64,000 nucleotides of DNA from CAMYMQ01 sp963730305 (GTDB lineage Bacteria; Pseudomonadota; Alphaproteobacteria; Bin65), in assembly GCA_963730305.1 (NCBI GenBank), contig CAVSRB010000001.1, positions 434,001 through 498,000 of the forward strand, in the 5' to 3' direction. Below are positions 35,037 through 42,530 of the stretch, piece after piece. Position 1 is the stretch's first letter. Every line of letters begins with the position of its first letter. The position numbers were made by a program, and so were the translations under genes. The notes beneath the pieces are model-generated. The model saw nothing but the letters and a program-made list of their open reading frames with translations. It had not been told where the DNA came from and ran no database searches.

Positions 35037-35417
35037 ATGACGCAAGAACCCAACCAGCACCGGCCGACTCACATCATCGGTCCAGACGGCGAGCCGCTGA
35101 CGCTCGCCGATCTTCCGTCGCCGACCACGCGGCGGTGGGTGATCCGACGCAAGGCCAAGGTCGTCGCGGCTGTCCGCGGCGGGCTGCTGAGCCTCGACGA
35201 GGCGTGCCGCCGGTATCACCTGTCGGTCGAGGAGTTCCTGTCCTGGCAGCGGATGATCGAGCGCCACGGCCTGCCCGGTCTGCGCGTCACCCGGATCCAG
35301 CAGTACCGAAGCTCGGACGCCTACCGCGACACCGGGCCGAACGGCGAGCTGCGCGACGCCGGCATCGACGTGCTGCCGTCCGACTATTCCAACAGGAACC
35401 GGTCGCGGGACGACTGA
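35037..35417 (+). CDS. sciP: SciP, small CtrA inhibitory protein (DUF1153)
   Basis: A 126-residue member of the DUF1153/SciP family. In Caulobacter SciP binds CtrA and blocks its transcription activation during part of the cell cycle. The conserved core is intact: HIIGPDGEPLTLADLPSP near the N terminus, then the helix-turn-helix-like segment VAAVRGGLLSLDEACRRYHL and SVEEFLSWQRMIERHGLPGL. The start at 35037 gives the length usual for the family; TTG at 35001 and ATG at 35007 are possible longer starts. ctrA lies 744 bases downstream on the same strand, past a small convergent gene. Confidence 0.94.
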   Translation: MTQEPNQHRPTHIIGPDGEPLTLADLPSPTTRRWVIRRKAKVVAAVRGGLLSLDEACRRYHLSVEEFLSWQRMIERHGLPGLRVTRIQQYRSSDAYRDTGPNGELRDAGIDVLPSDYSNRNRSRDD

Positions 35418-35446
35418 TCCCCTCCTCTTTCGATGATGACGAGAAC

Positions 35447-35477
35447 GGCCGCTTCCTTCGAAGCGGCCGATTTCTTT
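35447..35477 (+). terminator. Intrinsic terminator after sciP
   Basis: A 9-bp stem GGCCGCTTC/GAAGCGGCC with a 4-base loop is followed by the T-rich GATTTCTTTT, 30 bases after the sciP stop. Confidence 0.8.
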
Positions 35478-35579
35478 TCGAGCGCAGCCGGGCGAGCCGG
35501 CGCCGGGGCGAGACGACCGGCGGGACGCAACGCGCGTCCCGCCGGCACGGTCAGCAATCCGGCACGGAAAATTCGATGA

Positions 35580-35895
35580 TCAGCGTCCGAGGATTTCGGA
35601 CGGTACGGCGGTCTGTCCGCTGACGCCGCCGTTCTCCAGCATCCGCAGCACGCGGACGCTGGCGTTGACGTCGGCACGAGCCTCTTCCATCTGGCGGTCG
35701 ATCTGGTCGAGCGATTCCTGGAGATGGGCGCGCCGCTGCGACCGTTCCACATCCTCGTTCGAGACCGTCTCGCCAAACGCCTTCAGCTGGCGCTCGAGCG
35801 TCGCGCGCAACCGCGCCAGGCTCGAAAAGTGCTGAAGCTTCTCGTTCAACTCCCACCGATGACTGCTGAGTAGTCTTGGTGCCACCCGAACTCAT
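35580..35895 (-). CDS. Coiled-coil protein of unknown function, frameshifted
   Basis: A protein of about 104 residues, mostly helical and charged (SLARLRATLERQLKAFGET, then DVERSQRRAHLQESLDQIDR and RQMEEARADVNASVRVLRML), probably a coiled coil. The ATG at 35895 (MSSGGTKTTQQSS) has a good GAGGATCG ribosome-binding site but its frame does not continue into the coiled coil. Removing one base at about 35850 joins it as ...QSSVELNEKLQHF. Without the correction the downstream frame would begin at a GTG at 35885. It sits between sciP and ctrA, divergent from ctrA, and has no recognisable family. A link to the CtrA circuit is only positional. Confidence 0.6.
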
Positions 35896-36070
35896 GATCG
35901 ATCCTCGTCTTGCGACCCGAACGGCCGACCCACGGCCGTCTCGGTGTCTTTCCCTCTCCTCAGGCTTGGATGGGTCGCGGCAATCGCGCCCACCCTTGTC
36001 CGAGCATTGGACCAGAGGTCAGGTTGACAACGCGTTAAAAGAAACTGGATGTTTTCAGAGCAACGTTTTA

Positions 36071-36089
36071 TTAACCATTGGAGTATACT
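36071..36089 (+). promoter_or_regulatory. Possible ctrA promoter with CtrA half-site
   Basis: TTAACCAT (36071-36078), identical to the CtrA half-site consensus, lies just upstream of TATACT (36084-36089), a good -10 hexamer, about 72 bases before the ctrA ATG. A second possible promoter starts with TTGACA at 36024-36029. Autoregulation is known for Caulobacter ctrA; the site assignment here is by pattern only. Confidence 0.4.
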
Positions 36090-36160
36090 TTCGTCGATGT
36101 TCACCGGGGCGAATTCAATATTCGCGGTTGAGGCAACAGCCTTTGAGAATGGTGTGAGAT

Positions 36161-36874
36161 ATGCGGGTTTTACTTGTCGAAGACGACTCTGCCACGGCCA
36201 AGAGCATCGAGATGATGCTCCGTTCCGAGGGTTATGTCTGTGACTCGACGGATCTGGGGGAAGATGGGCTCGAAATCGGGAAGCTGTACGATTACGACAT
36301 CATCATTCTCGATCTGCTGCTTCCGGACATCGATGGCTACGAGGTGCTGCGCCGGCTGCGCGCGGCCCAGATCAAGACGCCGATCCTGATCCTGTCGGGG
36401 CTCTCCGAGCTCGACGCCAAGATCAAGGGTCTGGGCTTCGGCGCCGACGATTACCTGACCAAGCCGTTCGACAAGCGCGAGCTGATCGCGCGCATCCAGG
36501 CGATCGTGCGGCGGTCCAAGGGCCACTCCCAGTCGATCATCAAGACCGGCAAGCTGACGGTCAATCTCGACACGCGCACGGCCGAGGTCGAGGGCCAGCC
36601 GCTCCACCTGACCGGCAAGGAATACGGCATCCTCGAGCTGCTCTCCCTGCGCAAGGGCACGACGCTGACCAAGGAGATGTTCCTCAATCATCTCTACGGC
36701 GGCATCGACGAGCCCGAGCTCAAGATCATCGACGTGTTCATCTGCAAGCTGCGCAAGAAGCTGACCAACGCGTGCGGCGAGAACTACATCCACACCATCT
36801 GGGGGCGCGGCTACGTGCTGCGCGAGCCGACCGACGGCGAGGAAACCGTCACGGCCGACGAGGACGCCGCCTGA
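36161..36874 (+). CDS. ctrA: Cell-cycle response regulator CtrA
   Basis: A 237-residue OmpR-type response regulator, the master regulator of the cell cycle, motility and division in alphaproteobacteria. The receiver (1-118) has the acidic pocket Glu8/Asp9, phospho-acceptor Asp51 in IIILDLLLPD and Lys101 in LTKPFDK. The winged-helix DNA-binding domain (about 130-228) carries the conserved KEYGILELLSLRKGTTLTKE, NHLYGG and IDVFICKLRKKL segments that define CtrA. The C-terminal tail ends DEDAA rather than AA preceded by a basic run; the terminal Ala-Ala is compatible with ClpXP recognition, as in Caulobacter. Upstream and downstream regulators of CtrA (cckA, chpT, sciP) all lie within 16 kb. Confidence 0.97.
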   Translation: MRVLLVEDDSATAKSIEMMLRSEGYVCDSTDLGEDGLEIGKLYDYDIIILDLLLPDIDGYEVLRRLRAAQIKTPILILSGLSELDAKIKGLGFGADDYLTKPFDKRELIARIQAIVRRSKGHSQSIIKTGKLTVNLDTRTAEVEGQPLHLTGKEYGILELLSLRKGTTLTKEMFLNHLYGGIDEPELKIIDVFICKLRKKLTNACGENYIHTIWGRGYVLREPTDGEETVTADEDAA

Positions 36875-36900
36875 CCGGCAGCGTCCTATGGGGGAACCGA

Positions 36901-36932
36901 GGGCGGGTCCGCACGGATCCGCCCTTTTCTTT
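36901..36932 (+). terminator. Intrinsic terminator after ctrA
   Basis: GGGCGGGTCC-GCAC-GGATCCGCCC is a 10-bp stem with one G-T-type mismatch and a 4-base loop, followed by TTTTCTTTT, 27 bases after the ctrA stop. Confidence 0.85.
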
Positions 36933-36950
36933 TGTCCGGCCACGGGCATC

Positions 36951-37096
36951 GGCGGGCGGGTTTGAAACCCGCCCCTACGATATGGGCCCCGCCGATATGA
37001 CCGTGCGTGCTCGTTGATTGATGGGTGATCGGCCGCCCTGCTGCCGGGCGACGAAAGCAATCCCGATCTCAGGGGCGGGTTTCAAACCCGCCCGCG
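36951..37096. repeat. Inverted intergenic repeat (GGGCGGGTTTGAAACCCGCCC family)
   Basis: Two copies of a palindromic unit (GGGCGGGTTTGAAACCCGCC at 36954 and its inverse, GGGGCGGGTTTCAAACCCGC, near 37072) frame about 100 bases between the convergent ctrA and chpT genes. This is a widespread alphaproteobacterial repeat. Confidence 0.82.
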
Positions 37097-37117
37097 ACGA
37101 CGGCCCGGATACCCGCC

Positions 37118-37768
37118 CTATTCGAAGCCGGAGAGCGTGGCGCGGATCGCGACCATCTCGTCCTGGGGCGAATCGGCGCTGACCGTGCCGCCGCAATATT
37201 CGGCGAGGCGAGCCGCGAAATGGCCCTGGGCGCTGCGCGGGGTCAATTCGTCGATCGTCGCCTCGCCCATCAGCGCGGCGAGCACGGTCGGCTCGACGCG
37301 CGCGCCGGTCCCCGCGGCGGTGACCGTCAGGCGCAGCTCGGACCCGTCGGGCTCGATGAAGATCTCGACCTCGCCGCCGCGCGGCAGGCATTCGCCGCCG
37401 AGATGGGTCATGATCAGCAGCAGCTTGAGGATCTGGTCGCCGAACGGCCAGTCGCCCGCCAGCTCCTCCTCGGGCCAGACCAGCGTGCTCTTCGGGCCGA
37501 TCACCGACGGGGTCAACAGGTCGCGCACCTGGCGCATGGTCTTGATCGCCCCGGCGGCGTAGCCGAAGGCGACCCGGAAATACTGGATGCGCTCGGCGAC
37601 CTGGGCGGCGCTGGTGCGGACCAGGTCCATCGCCTCGCTGTCCAGCCCGCCGTCGCCCTCCGCGGCCAGTTCGAGGCCGTTGTTGACCGCGCCGACCGGC
37701 CCCACCAGGTCGTGACAGACCCGGGAGTGGAGAAGCTGAACGACTCGCATGTCCAGTGTTACGCTCAT
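37118..37768 (-). CDS. chpT: Histidine phosphotransferase ChpT
   Basis: A 216-residue ChpT, the phosphotransferase that carries phosphate from CckA to CtrA and CpdR. The dimerising helix bears the phosphorylated His19 in HSRVCHDLVGPVGAVNNGLEL, the family signature. A Bergerat-like ATPase pseudo-domain follows (about 90-215) without canonical nucleotide-binding G boxes, as expected for ChpT. It starts at 37768 and diverges from the DUF3553 gene. The 87-base spacer contains a perfect CtrA box and a GANTC site, so chpT may itself be controlled by CtrA. Confidence 0.94.
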   Translation of the reverse strand: MSVTLDMRVVQLLHSRVCHDLVGPVGAVNNGLELAAEGDGGLDSEAMDLVRTSAAQVAERIQYFRVAFGYAAGAIKTMRQVRDLLTPSVIGPKSTLVWPEEELAGDWPFGDQILKLLLIMTHLGGECLPRGGEVEIFIEPDGSELRLTVTAAGTGARVEPTVLAALMGEATIDELTPRSAQGHFAARLAEYCGGTVSADSPQDEMVAIRATLSGFE

Positions 37769-37813
37769 GGGGTCCGTTTCCTGCTACCTTGGGCCTGCGA
37801 CGCTTACCGCATT

Positions 37814-37818
37814 GAATC
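37814..37818. promoter_or_regulatory. GANTC (CcrM) methylation site
   Basis: GAATC lies 13 bases from the CtrA box in the chpT-DUF3553 intergenic region. GANTC is the CcrM methyltransferase target in alphaproteobacteria, and sites in promoters often give cell-cycle timing. Confidence 0.5.
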
Positions 37819-37830
37819 GCCGCACAATGG

Positions 37831-37846
37831 TTAAGAAAAGGTTAAC
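37831..37846. promoter_or_regulatory. Perfect CtrA binding box
   Basis: TTAAGAAAAGGTTAAC is an exact match to the CtrA full-site consensus TTAA-N7-TTAAC. It lies 10 bases upstream of the DUF3553 start and 63 bases upstream of the divergent chpT start. At this distance from the plus-strand gene it would sit in or near the promoter or 5' leader. Confidence 0.8.
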
Positions 37847-37855
37847 TGTCGAGCC

Positions 37856-38035
37856 ATGACCACGACGCTGGCCCCCGGCGACTGGGTTCGCCACCCCACC
37901 GAAGCCGCCTGGGGCCTGGGCCAGGTCCAGTCCGTGATCGGCGACCGGGTGACGGTGAATTTCGAGCATGCCGGCAAGAAGCTGATCAACGCCGAGGTCA
38001 TCCATCTGGTCCCCGCGCGCGACGAAACGGATTGA
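37856..38035 (+). CDS. DUF3553 family small protein
   Basis: A 59-residue protein beginning MTTTLAPGDWVRHPTEAAWG, then LGQVQSVIGDRVTVNFEHAG and an end near IHLVPARDETD. This is the DUF3553 pattern, a small SH3-like beta-barrel fold found mainly in alphaproteobacteria and related to the 'PDWGxGxV' tudor-like modules of helicases such as UvrD/PcrA. The function is unknown. It is immediately preceded by a perfect CtrA box and diverges from chpT, which suggests cell-cycle control. It is convergent with mobA, 6 bases away. Confidence 0.85.
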   Translation: MTTTLAPGDWVRHPTEAAWGLGQVQSVIGDRVTVNFEHAGKKLINAEVIHLVPARDETD

Positions 38036-38041
38036 GCCGCC

Positions 38042-38702
38042 CTACCCGCCCGCGGCGATCAGCCGCTCGGCCTCGGCCAGGTCGTCGGGCCGGTTGGCGT
38101 TGAAGAAGGGATCGAGCGGCTCGGTGTCGAAGTCGGCCACCGCGCGCCGGTAGTCCGCGGTCCAGATATCGACCTTGCGCACGCCCGCCGCCATCGCCGC
38201 GCGCAGGTCGTCGCGCAGGCGCACCGGCCACAGCCCGAACACCGGCTGGTCGCGGCCGCCCGAGCGGGCGCAGGCCAGGTCGGCGCCCTCGGCCGCGACC
38301 GCCGCGCGCAGCCGCGCGACCAGGTCGAGCGGCAGGAACGGCGCGTCGGTGGCGAAGCTCGCGACCCAGGGACAATCGGGCGCGTTGGCCGCGGCCCAGT
38401 CGAGCGCCGTCAGCACGCCGGCGAGCGGGCCGGCGAAGCCCTCGATCACGTCGGCGACCACCGGCAGGCCGAAGGCGGCGAAGCGCGCCGGATCGCCGTT
38501 GGCGTTGAGGATCAGGCGCGGCGACCTGGGGCTCGACCCGCTCGATGATGCGCGCGAGGATCGGCCGGCCGCCGAGCTCGCGCAGGCACTTGTCGCCGCC
38601 GCCCATGCGCATCGACAGGCCGCCCGCCAGCAAGACGCCGATCGTGTCGCGGGTCGCATCTCTGATCGCGTCTCTGATCGCGTCTGGGGCCGGATCGCTC
38701 AT
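38042..38702 (-). CDS. mobA: Molybdenum cofactor guanylyltransferase MobA, frameshifted
   Basis: MobA of about 219 residues attaches GMP to molybdopterin to make the guanine dinucleotide form of the cofactor. The nucleotide-binding signature LLAGGLSMRMGGGDK lies near residues 24-38, followed by the RPILARIIERV helix. Further on are NANGDPARF and FATDAPFLPLDLV, with the metal-binding Asp. The frame breaks at about 38527. Removing one base from GTCGCCGCGCCTG gives QVARLILNANGD, the expected continuation. The N-terminal DAIRDAIRDATRD is encoded by a short 12-base repeat and looks like a strain-specific extension. Other cofactor genes (fdhD, moaA) lie within 8 kb. Confidence 0.9.
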
Positions 38703-38861
38703 CACCCTGTCTTCGCCCAGCCGGCCGCGGGGCGCAAGTCCCGCAGGCCGGGACCGCGGCGGCCGGCTTTACGGCGGCCCGAATCTCCTCTACGCCACCT
38801 CCGGCCCTCACGTGAACGCCGACCGCCATTGCCGACTGCCAATGCCGACCGCCGCCCGTCC

Positions 38862-39839
38862 ATGACCGATCCCGCCCGCAAACGCATCGTCTTCATCGGC
38901 GGCCTGCACCGCAGCGGCACCACCCTGCTCGCCCGCCTGCTCGGCAAGCACCCCGACGCCAGCGGCTTCTTCGACACCGGCGCGACGATGGACGAGGGCC
39001 AGAACCTGCAGGACGTCTATCCCGGCGACCACGCCTTCGGCGGGCCCGGCCTGTTCGCCTTCGAGGCCGGCGCGCACCTGACCGAGGACAGCCCGCTCGC
39101 CGCCGCCGAGCCGCGCGCCCGGCTGCTCGGCCAGTGGGCCCGGCACTGGGACCTGGACAAGGACGTGCTGGTCGAGAAGACGCCGTCGAACATCGTCAAG
39201 GCGCGGTACTTGCGCGCGATCGCGCCGGACAGCGTCTTCGTCTTCATCATGCGCCACCCGGTCGTGGTCGCGCTGGCGACCCAGCGCTGGAGCACCGTAT
39301 CGCTGCCGGTGATGATCGAGCACTGGTTCCGCGCCCACCGGATCATGTTCGACGACCTGAGCGGGCTCGACCGCTGGATGGTGCTGAAATACGAGGCGCT
39401 GGTCGCCGACCCCCAGGGGACGTTCGACCGGGTCTGCGCCCTGGCCGGGCTCGACCCCGCGCCGGTCGCCGAGCCGGTGCGCCGGGCGGTCAACCGCAAG
39501 TACGAGACGCTGCTCAAGCAGGGCGGCAAGGCGGCGGCGCTCCACGACGAGCAGCCGTCGGGCTGGGTCACCCATTTCCGCCAGCAGCAGTGGCGCAAGC
39601 TGCGCCGGGCCCTGCGCCGGCGCGGCTACTCGATCGACCACCTGCCGGTCGAGGCGCGCTATCTCGGCGAGCTGTTCGGCGACCGGATCGCCGCGGCAGG
39701 CTATAGCCTGGACGACTTCGACGCCTTCGAGCGCCCGGTGATCCAGGCGGGGGACGACCTGCCCCGCCTTCTGAAGCGGGCGGGTCGAGACCGTCCCTCG
39801 GATACGGCCTGCGCGGCTGGCGCGGCCTACTCGGGATGA
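38862..39839 (+). CDS. Sulfotransferase family protein
   Basis: A 325-residue PAPS-dependent sulfotransferase-like protein. The 5'-phosphosulfate loop is GGLHRSGTTLLARLL (SGT at residues 18-20) and the 3'-phosphate region contains MRHPVVVALATQRW, with the expected Arg and Ser/Thr further on. Members transfer sulfate to sugars, lipids or small molecules; the acceptor is unknown here. The start is the ATG at 38862. The last about 13 residues (SDTACAAGAAYSG) are encoded by a palindromic intergenic repeat in which the stop falls, so the native C terminus may have been altered by insertion of the repeat. Confidence 0.84.
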   Translation: MTDPARKRIVFIGGLHRSGTTLLARLLGKHPDASGFFDTGATMDEGQNLQDVYPGDHAFGGPGLFAFEAGAHLTEDSPLAAAEPRARLLGQWARHWDLDKDVLVEKTPSNIVKARYLRAIAPDSVFVFIMRHPVVVALATQRWSTVSLPVMIEHWFRAHRIMFDDLSGLDRWMVLKYEALVADPQGTFDRVCALAGLDPAPVAEPVRRAVNRKYETLLKQGGKAAALHDEQPSGWVTHFRQQQWRKLRRALRRRGYSIDHLPVEARYLGELFGDRIAAAGYSLDDFDAFERPVIQAGDDLPRLLKRAGRDRPSDTACAAGAAYSG

Positions 39840-39908
39840 GGACGTGGTCTTCGCAACCAGCTCTCGCCGATGCCGAGCAGGTCGCGTCGGCGGCCGATAC
39901 CGAGGGAC
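39793..39908. repeat. Degraded palindromic repeat overlapping the sulfotransferase 3' end
   Basis: The left arm (GTCCCTCGGATACGG, then CTACTCGGGATGAG) is of the same family as the repeat at 20827-20928; the right arm keeps only GATACCGAGGGAC. The sulfotransferase stop codon lies inside the left arm. Confidence 0.7.
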
Positions 39909-39915
39909 GCTACGC

Positions 39916-40808
39916 CTATTCCTCGCCGACCGCGCCGAACGACACCGAGCCGCCCGCCGCGGCGGCGCGCGGCCGCCAGCGGCCCTGCTCGACCTGGGTC
40001 AGGAAATCGAGCAGCTGGGCGTTGAACGCCGCCGGCTCCTCCAGGTTGATGCAGTGGCCGGTGCGCGGCACCACCCACAGCCCGGCCGTGGGCATGATCC
40101 GCTTGAGCCACAGCGAGGCGTCGAGGCACGGCTCGTCCTCGTCGCCGACGGCGATCAGGGTCGGGACGGCGATGGCGCGGATCTCGTCTTCCAGATCATA
40201 AAGCGACGGCCGCGTCGCCTGGTAGCCGCGCAGGGTGTTGGCCGAGCCCTTGGCCGAATGCTCGGCCAGGTGCGCCTTGAACGCCGCCCAGCCGCGCGGG
40301 TCCTTGGCCTTGAACTGGATGCGGGTCGGCCCCTCGGCCATCGCCTCGGCCATCGCCGGCGAGCCGGCGGTCTCGAAGCCGTCGGCGGCGGCCCGCGAAT
40401 CGCGGATGAAGGTCTCGCGCGCCGCCCCCTTGGGCGCACCCGACCCGGCCCCGGCGATCGGTCAGCGAGCGCGCCCGGTCCGGGTGGCGAATGCCGAAAT
40501 GCAGGGTCGCGAAGCCGCCCATCGACAGGCCCGACCACATGGGCCTTGTCGATACCGAGATGGTCGAGCACGGCGGCGACGTCGTCGGCCTGCCGGTCCT
40601 GGCCGTAGTCGGCGGGATCGTCGGGCACGTCGGACGGCGTGTAGCCGCGCGCGTTGTAGGCGACGCAGCGGTAGCGCCGGGCGAAGAAGCGCAGCTGCGC
40701 CTCCCAGCTGCGGTGGTCGCCGCCGAACTCGTGGACGAAGACCAGCGGGTCGCCCTCTCCCGCTTCCTCGTAGTAGAGCTTGACCCCGTCGGCGTCGGCG
40801 TAGGGCAT
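39916..40808 (-). CDS. Alpha/beta-hydrolase, two frameshifts
   Basis: An alpha/beta-fold hydrolase of about 296 residues. The oxyanion region is HEFGGDHRSW, the nucleophile elbow GLSMGG, an acidic residue lies in VGDEDEPCLD and the catalytic His in RTGHCINLEE. Closest in character to esterases or 3-oxoadipate enol-lactonase-like enzymes; the substrate is not known. Two +1 indels split the frame, at about 40543 (after DKAHVVG) and about 40459 (after RARSLT). With both corrected the reading is continuous, from MPYADADGVKLYYEEAG at 40808 to the stop at 39916. The gene is isolated between repeats. Confidence 0.85.
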
Positions 40809-40989
40809 GGCCCCTCCCCGTCTTTCCAGTCCTTGGCGGCGAGGTCGGGCGCCGGCGAGAAGCGTTGTGATCGCTGCCCGGAGCGGGCCTGCGCCCAGCG
40901 GCGACCGAGGAATCCCCGCCGCTGCACGGCCCCGTTGCGGAGCGAGCTCGAGAACCCGCTCCTGCCAAACGGCGCGAGCCCCGCCCCCG

Positions 40990-41096
40990 GCCGTCATCCG
41001 AGCAGAGCCGAGGTCTGCCCCCGCCGCCGTGATCCCGAGGGCGGATGCGAGATTTCTCCGCTCCGCCCCGGTGGGGCTCCGGTCGAAATGACGACA
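40990..41096. repeat. GTCATTYCGA-type palindromic repeat, copy A (divergent)
   Basis: About 107 bases, from GCCGTCATCCGAGCAGAGCC to CCGGTCGAAATGACGACA. The outer arms are imperfect inverted repeats. It differs from copies B and C at roughly 15 positions. Confidence 0.75.
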
Positions 41097-41144
41097 TGGG
41101 ATAGCGCATCCGAGCCGTTACCCGCAAGAGCGCGCGCCCCGCCC

Positions 41145-41260
41145 CAGCCGTCATTCCGAGCGAAGCCGAGGAATCTTGCCCCCGCAGCCGTGATCTCGAC
41201 GGCGGAGGCGAGATTTCTCCGCTCCGCCCCTGCGGGGCTCCGGTCGAAATGACGACAGGG
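41145..41260. repeat. GTCATTCCGA-type palindromic repeat, copy B
   Basis: A 116-base element from CAGCCGTCATTCCGAGCG to GACGACAGGG. It is almost identical to copy C 171 bases downstream (one mismatch seen), which points to recent tandem duplication. Confidence 0.85.
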
Positions 41261-41315
41261 GTAGCGCCCCCGCGGACGTTCGGCAGGAGCAGGCGTCAAC
41301 CTCAGCCGTCATACC

Positions 41316-41431
41316 CAGCCGTCATTCCGAGCGAAGCCGAGGAATCTTGCCCCCGCAGCCGTGATCTCGACGGCGGAGGCGAGATTTCTCCGCTCCGCCC
41401 CTGCGGGGCTCCGGTCGAAATGACGGCAGGG
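41316..41431. repeat. GTCATTCCGA-type palindromic repeat, copy C
   Basis: A 116-base element matching copy B except for GACGGCA in place of GACGACA. It lies 80 bases upstream of the terminase-like gene. Confidence 0.85.
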
Positions 41432-41511
41432 AGTGGGTGGATGACCTTGAACATATTCCCATTTCTCCCCATATCAGAATAAAATCCTGTTCCAGACGAG
41501 GAGTCACCCCC

Positions 41512-42435
41512 ATGCCCACCATGCTCTCCCCCCGGCAGGAGGCCTTCTGCCGCCATTACGCCGTCTCGGGCAACGCCGCGGCGGCGGCGCGGAAGGCCGG
41601 CTACGCCGAGGCCTGCGCCCGCCAGCAGGGCTACGAGAACCTGCAGAAGCCCTTCGTGCTGATCCGGCTCGACGAGATCCGCCACGGCTTCGCCGAGACC
41701 GCGGCGCGCGAAGCCGCGATCCTGCTCGCCCGGCTCGAACGCATCTGGCGGTCGGCCGACGCCGACGACGACCTGTTCGCCATGCTCCAGACCGTCGCGA
41801 TGCAGGCCAAGCTGTCGGGGCTGACCGGCGACGCCGACACCAAGCTGCGGCTGTGGGGGCCCGACGGCCAGGCCGGGCCGCTCGAACGCGCGGCGGCGCG
41901 CGCCGGGGACGACGCGGCCCTGGCCGTGGCCCGCGCCGCCGCGCCACGCGACCCGGCGCGCGAGGACCGGCGCGACGCCGCGCCGGACACGGTGTTCGAG
42001 CCCGACATTGAGCCGCCGGACGCGCACCTGCCCGACCCGCCGCCCGGCGTCACCGTGGCGGAGATGGCCCGGCGCGGGCGCTGGATCGACGCCGACGGCC
42101 GCGAGATCCGTCTGGTGACCGAAGAGGACGAGAAGGCGGCGGCCCGCTTCTATGGCCTGGCCGAGGATGACGCCGCGGGCGGCGCGGCGGAGGCCGACGG
42201 CGCGACGGCCGCCGGCGACAGGACCGCACAGGACGCGTCCCCGGACCTGCCTGACGGAACCTTACACGCCGGGCCCCCTCCCCGGCGCGCGCCCACCCGC
42301 GCCAGAAGCGGCGACGGCCCACGCATTCCGCCCCACGGCGACGCCGGCGGGGCCGGCCGGCGACCTGACGGAACCTTACATCCCGAGGCCCCCGCCGCCC
42401 GCGCCGCCCGCGCCGCCGCGGGGGCGGCGGAATGA
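41512..42435 (+). CDS. Terminase small-subunit-like (Terminase_2) protein, orphan
   Basis: A 307-residue protein. The N-terminal about 70 residues (LSPRQEAFCRHYAVSGNAAA, then ARKAGYAEACARQQGYENL) form the DNA-binding helix-turn-helix of phage terminase small subunits (Terminase_2 family). The remainder is low-complexity, acidic and Ala/Pro-rich, with two LPDGTLH/RPDGTLH-type peptides encoded by copies of a 17-base repeat. No large terminase, portal or capsid gene lies nearby, so this is an orphan or remnant, or a domesticated DNA-binding protein; the family occurs as single chromosomal genes in several alphaproteobacteria. The start at 41512 follows GAGGAG. GTCATTCCGA-type repeats sit just upstream. 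Confidence 0.75.
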   Translation: MPTMLSPRQEAFCRHYAVSGNAAAAARKAGYAEACARQQGYENLQKPFVLIRLDEIRHGFAETAAREAAILLARLERIWRSADADDDLFAMLQTVAMQAKLSGLTGDADTKLRLWGPDGQAGPLERAAARAGDDAALAVARAAAPRDPAREDRRDAAPDTVFEPDIEPPDAHLPDPPPGVTVAEMARRGRWIDADGREIRLVTEEDEKAAARFYGLAEDDAAGGAAEADGATAAGDRTAQDASPDLPDGTLHAGPPPRRAPTRARSGDGPRIPPHGDAGGAGRRPDGTLHPEAPAARAARAAAGAAE

Positions 42436-42482
42436 CCGGGGCGGCGGGATGATCGCGCCGGCGGACCTGACGGAACCTTACA
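42250..42482. repeat. Three direct copies of a 17-mer
   Basis: CCTGACGGAACCTTACA occurs at 42250-42266, 42364-42380 and 42466-42482, spaced 114 and 102 bases apart. Two lie inside the terminase-like gene and one just after its stop. The intervening DNA is GC-rich and unrelated between copies. Confidence 0.9.
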
Positions 42483-42530
42483 TCCGGCGCCCACCCCAAA
42501 TGCCGCGGCCGGACCGCGGTGTCGGGACCG

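Larger units (their letters stand above)
40809..41511. other. Gene-free spacer dominated by repeats
   Basis: A 703-base stretch with no supported gene. It contains three copies of a palindromic repeat (listed separately) and spacer DNA of ordinary composition. Short open frames here are reading through the repeats. Confidence 0.7.

Noticed and set aside
41512..42435. Possible prophage, because of the terminase-like protein
   Set aside because: No large terminase, portal, capsid, integrase or attachment sites are nearby; only a single orphan gene.
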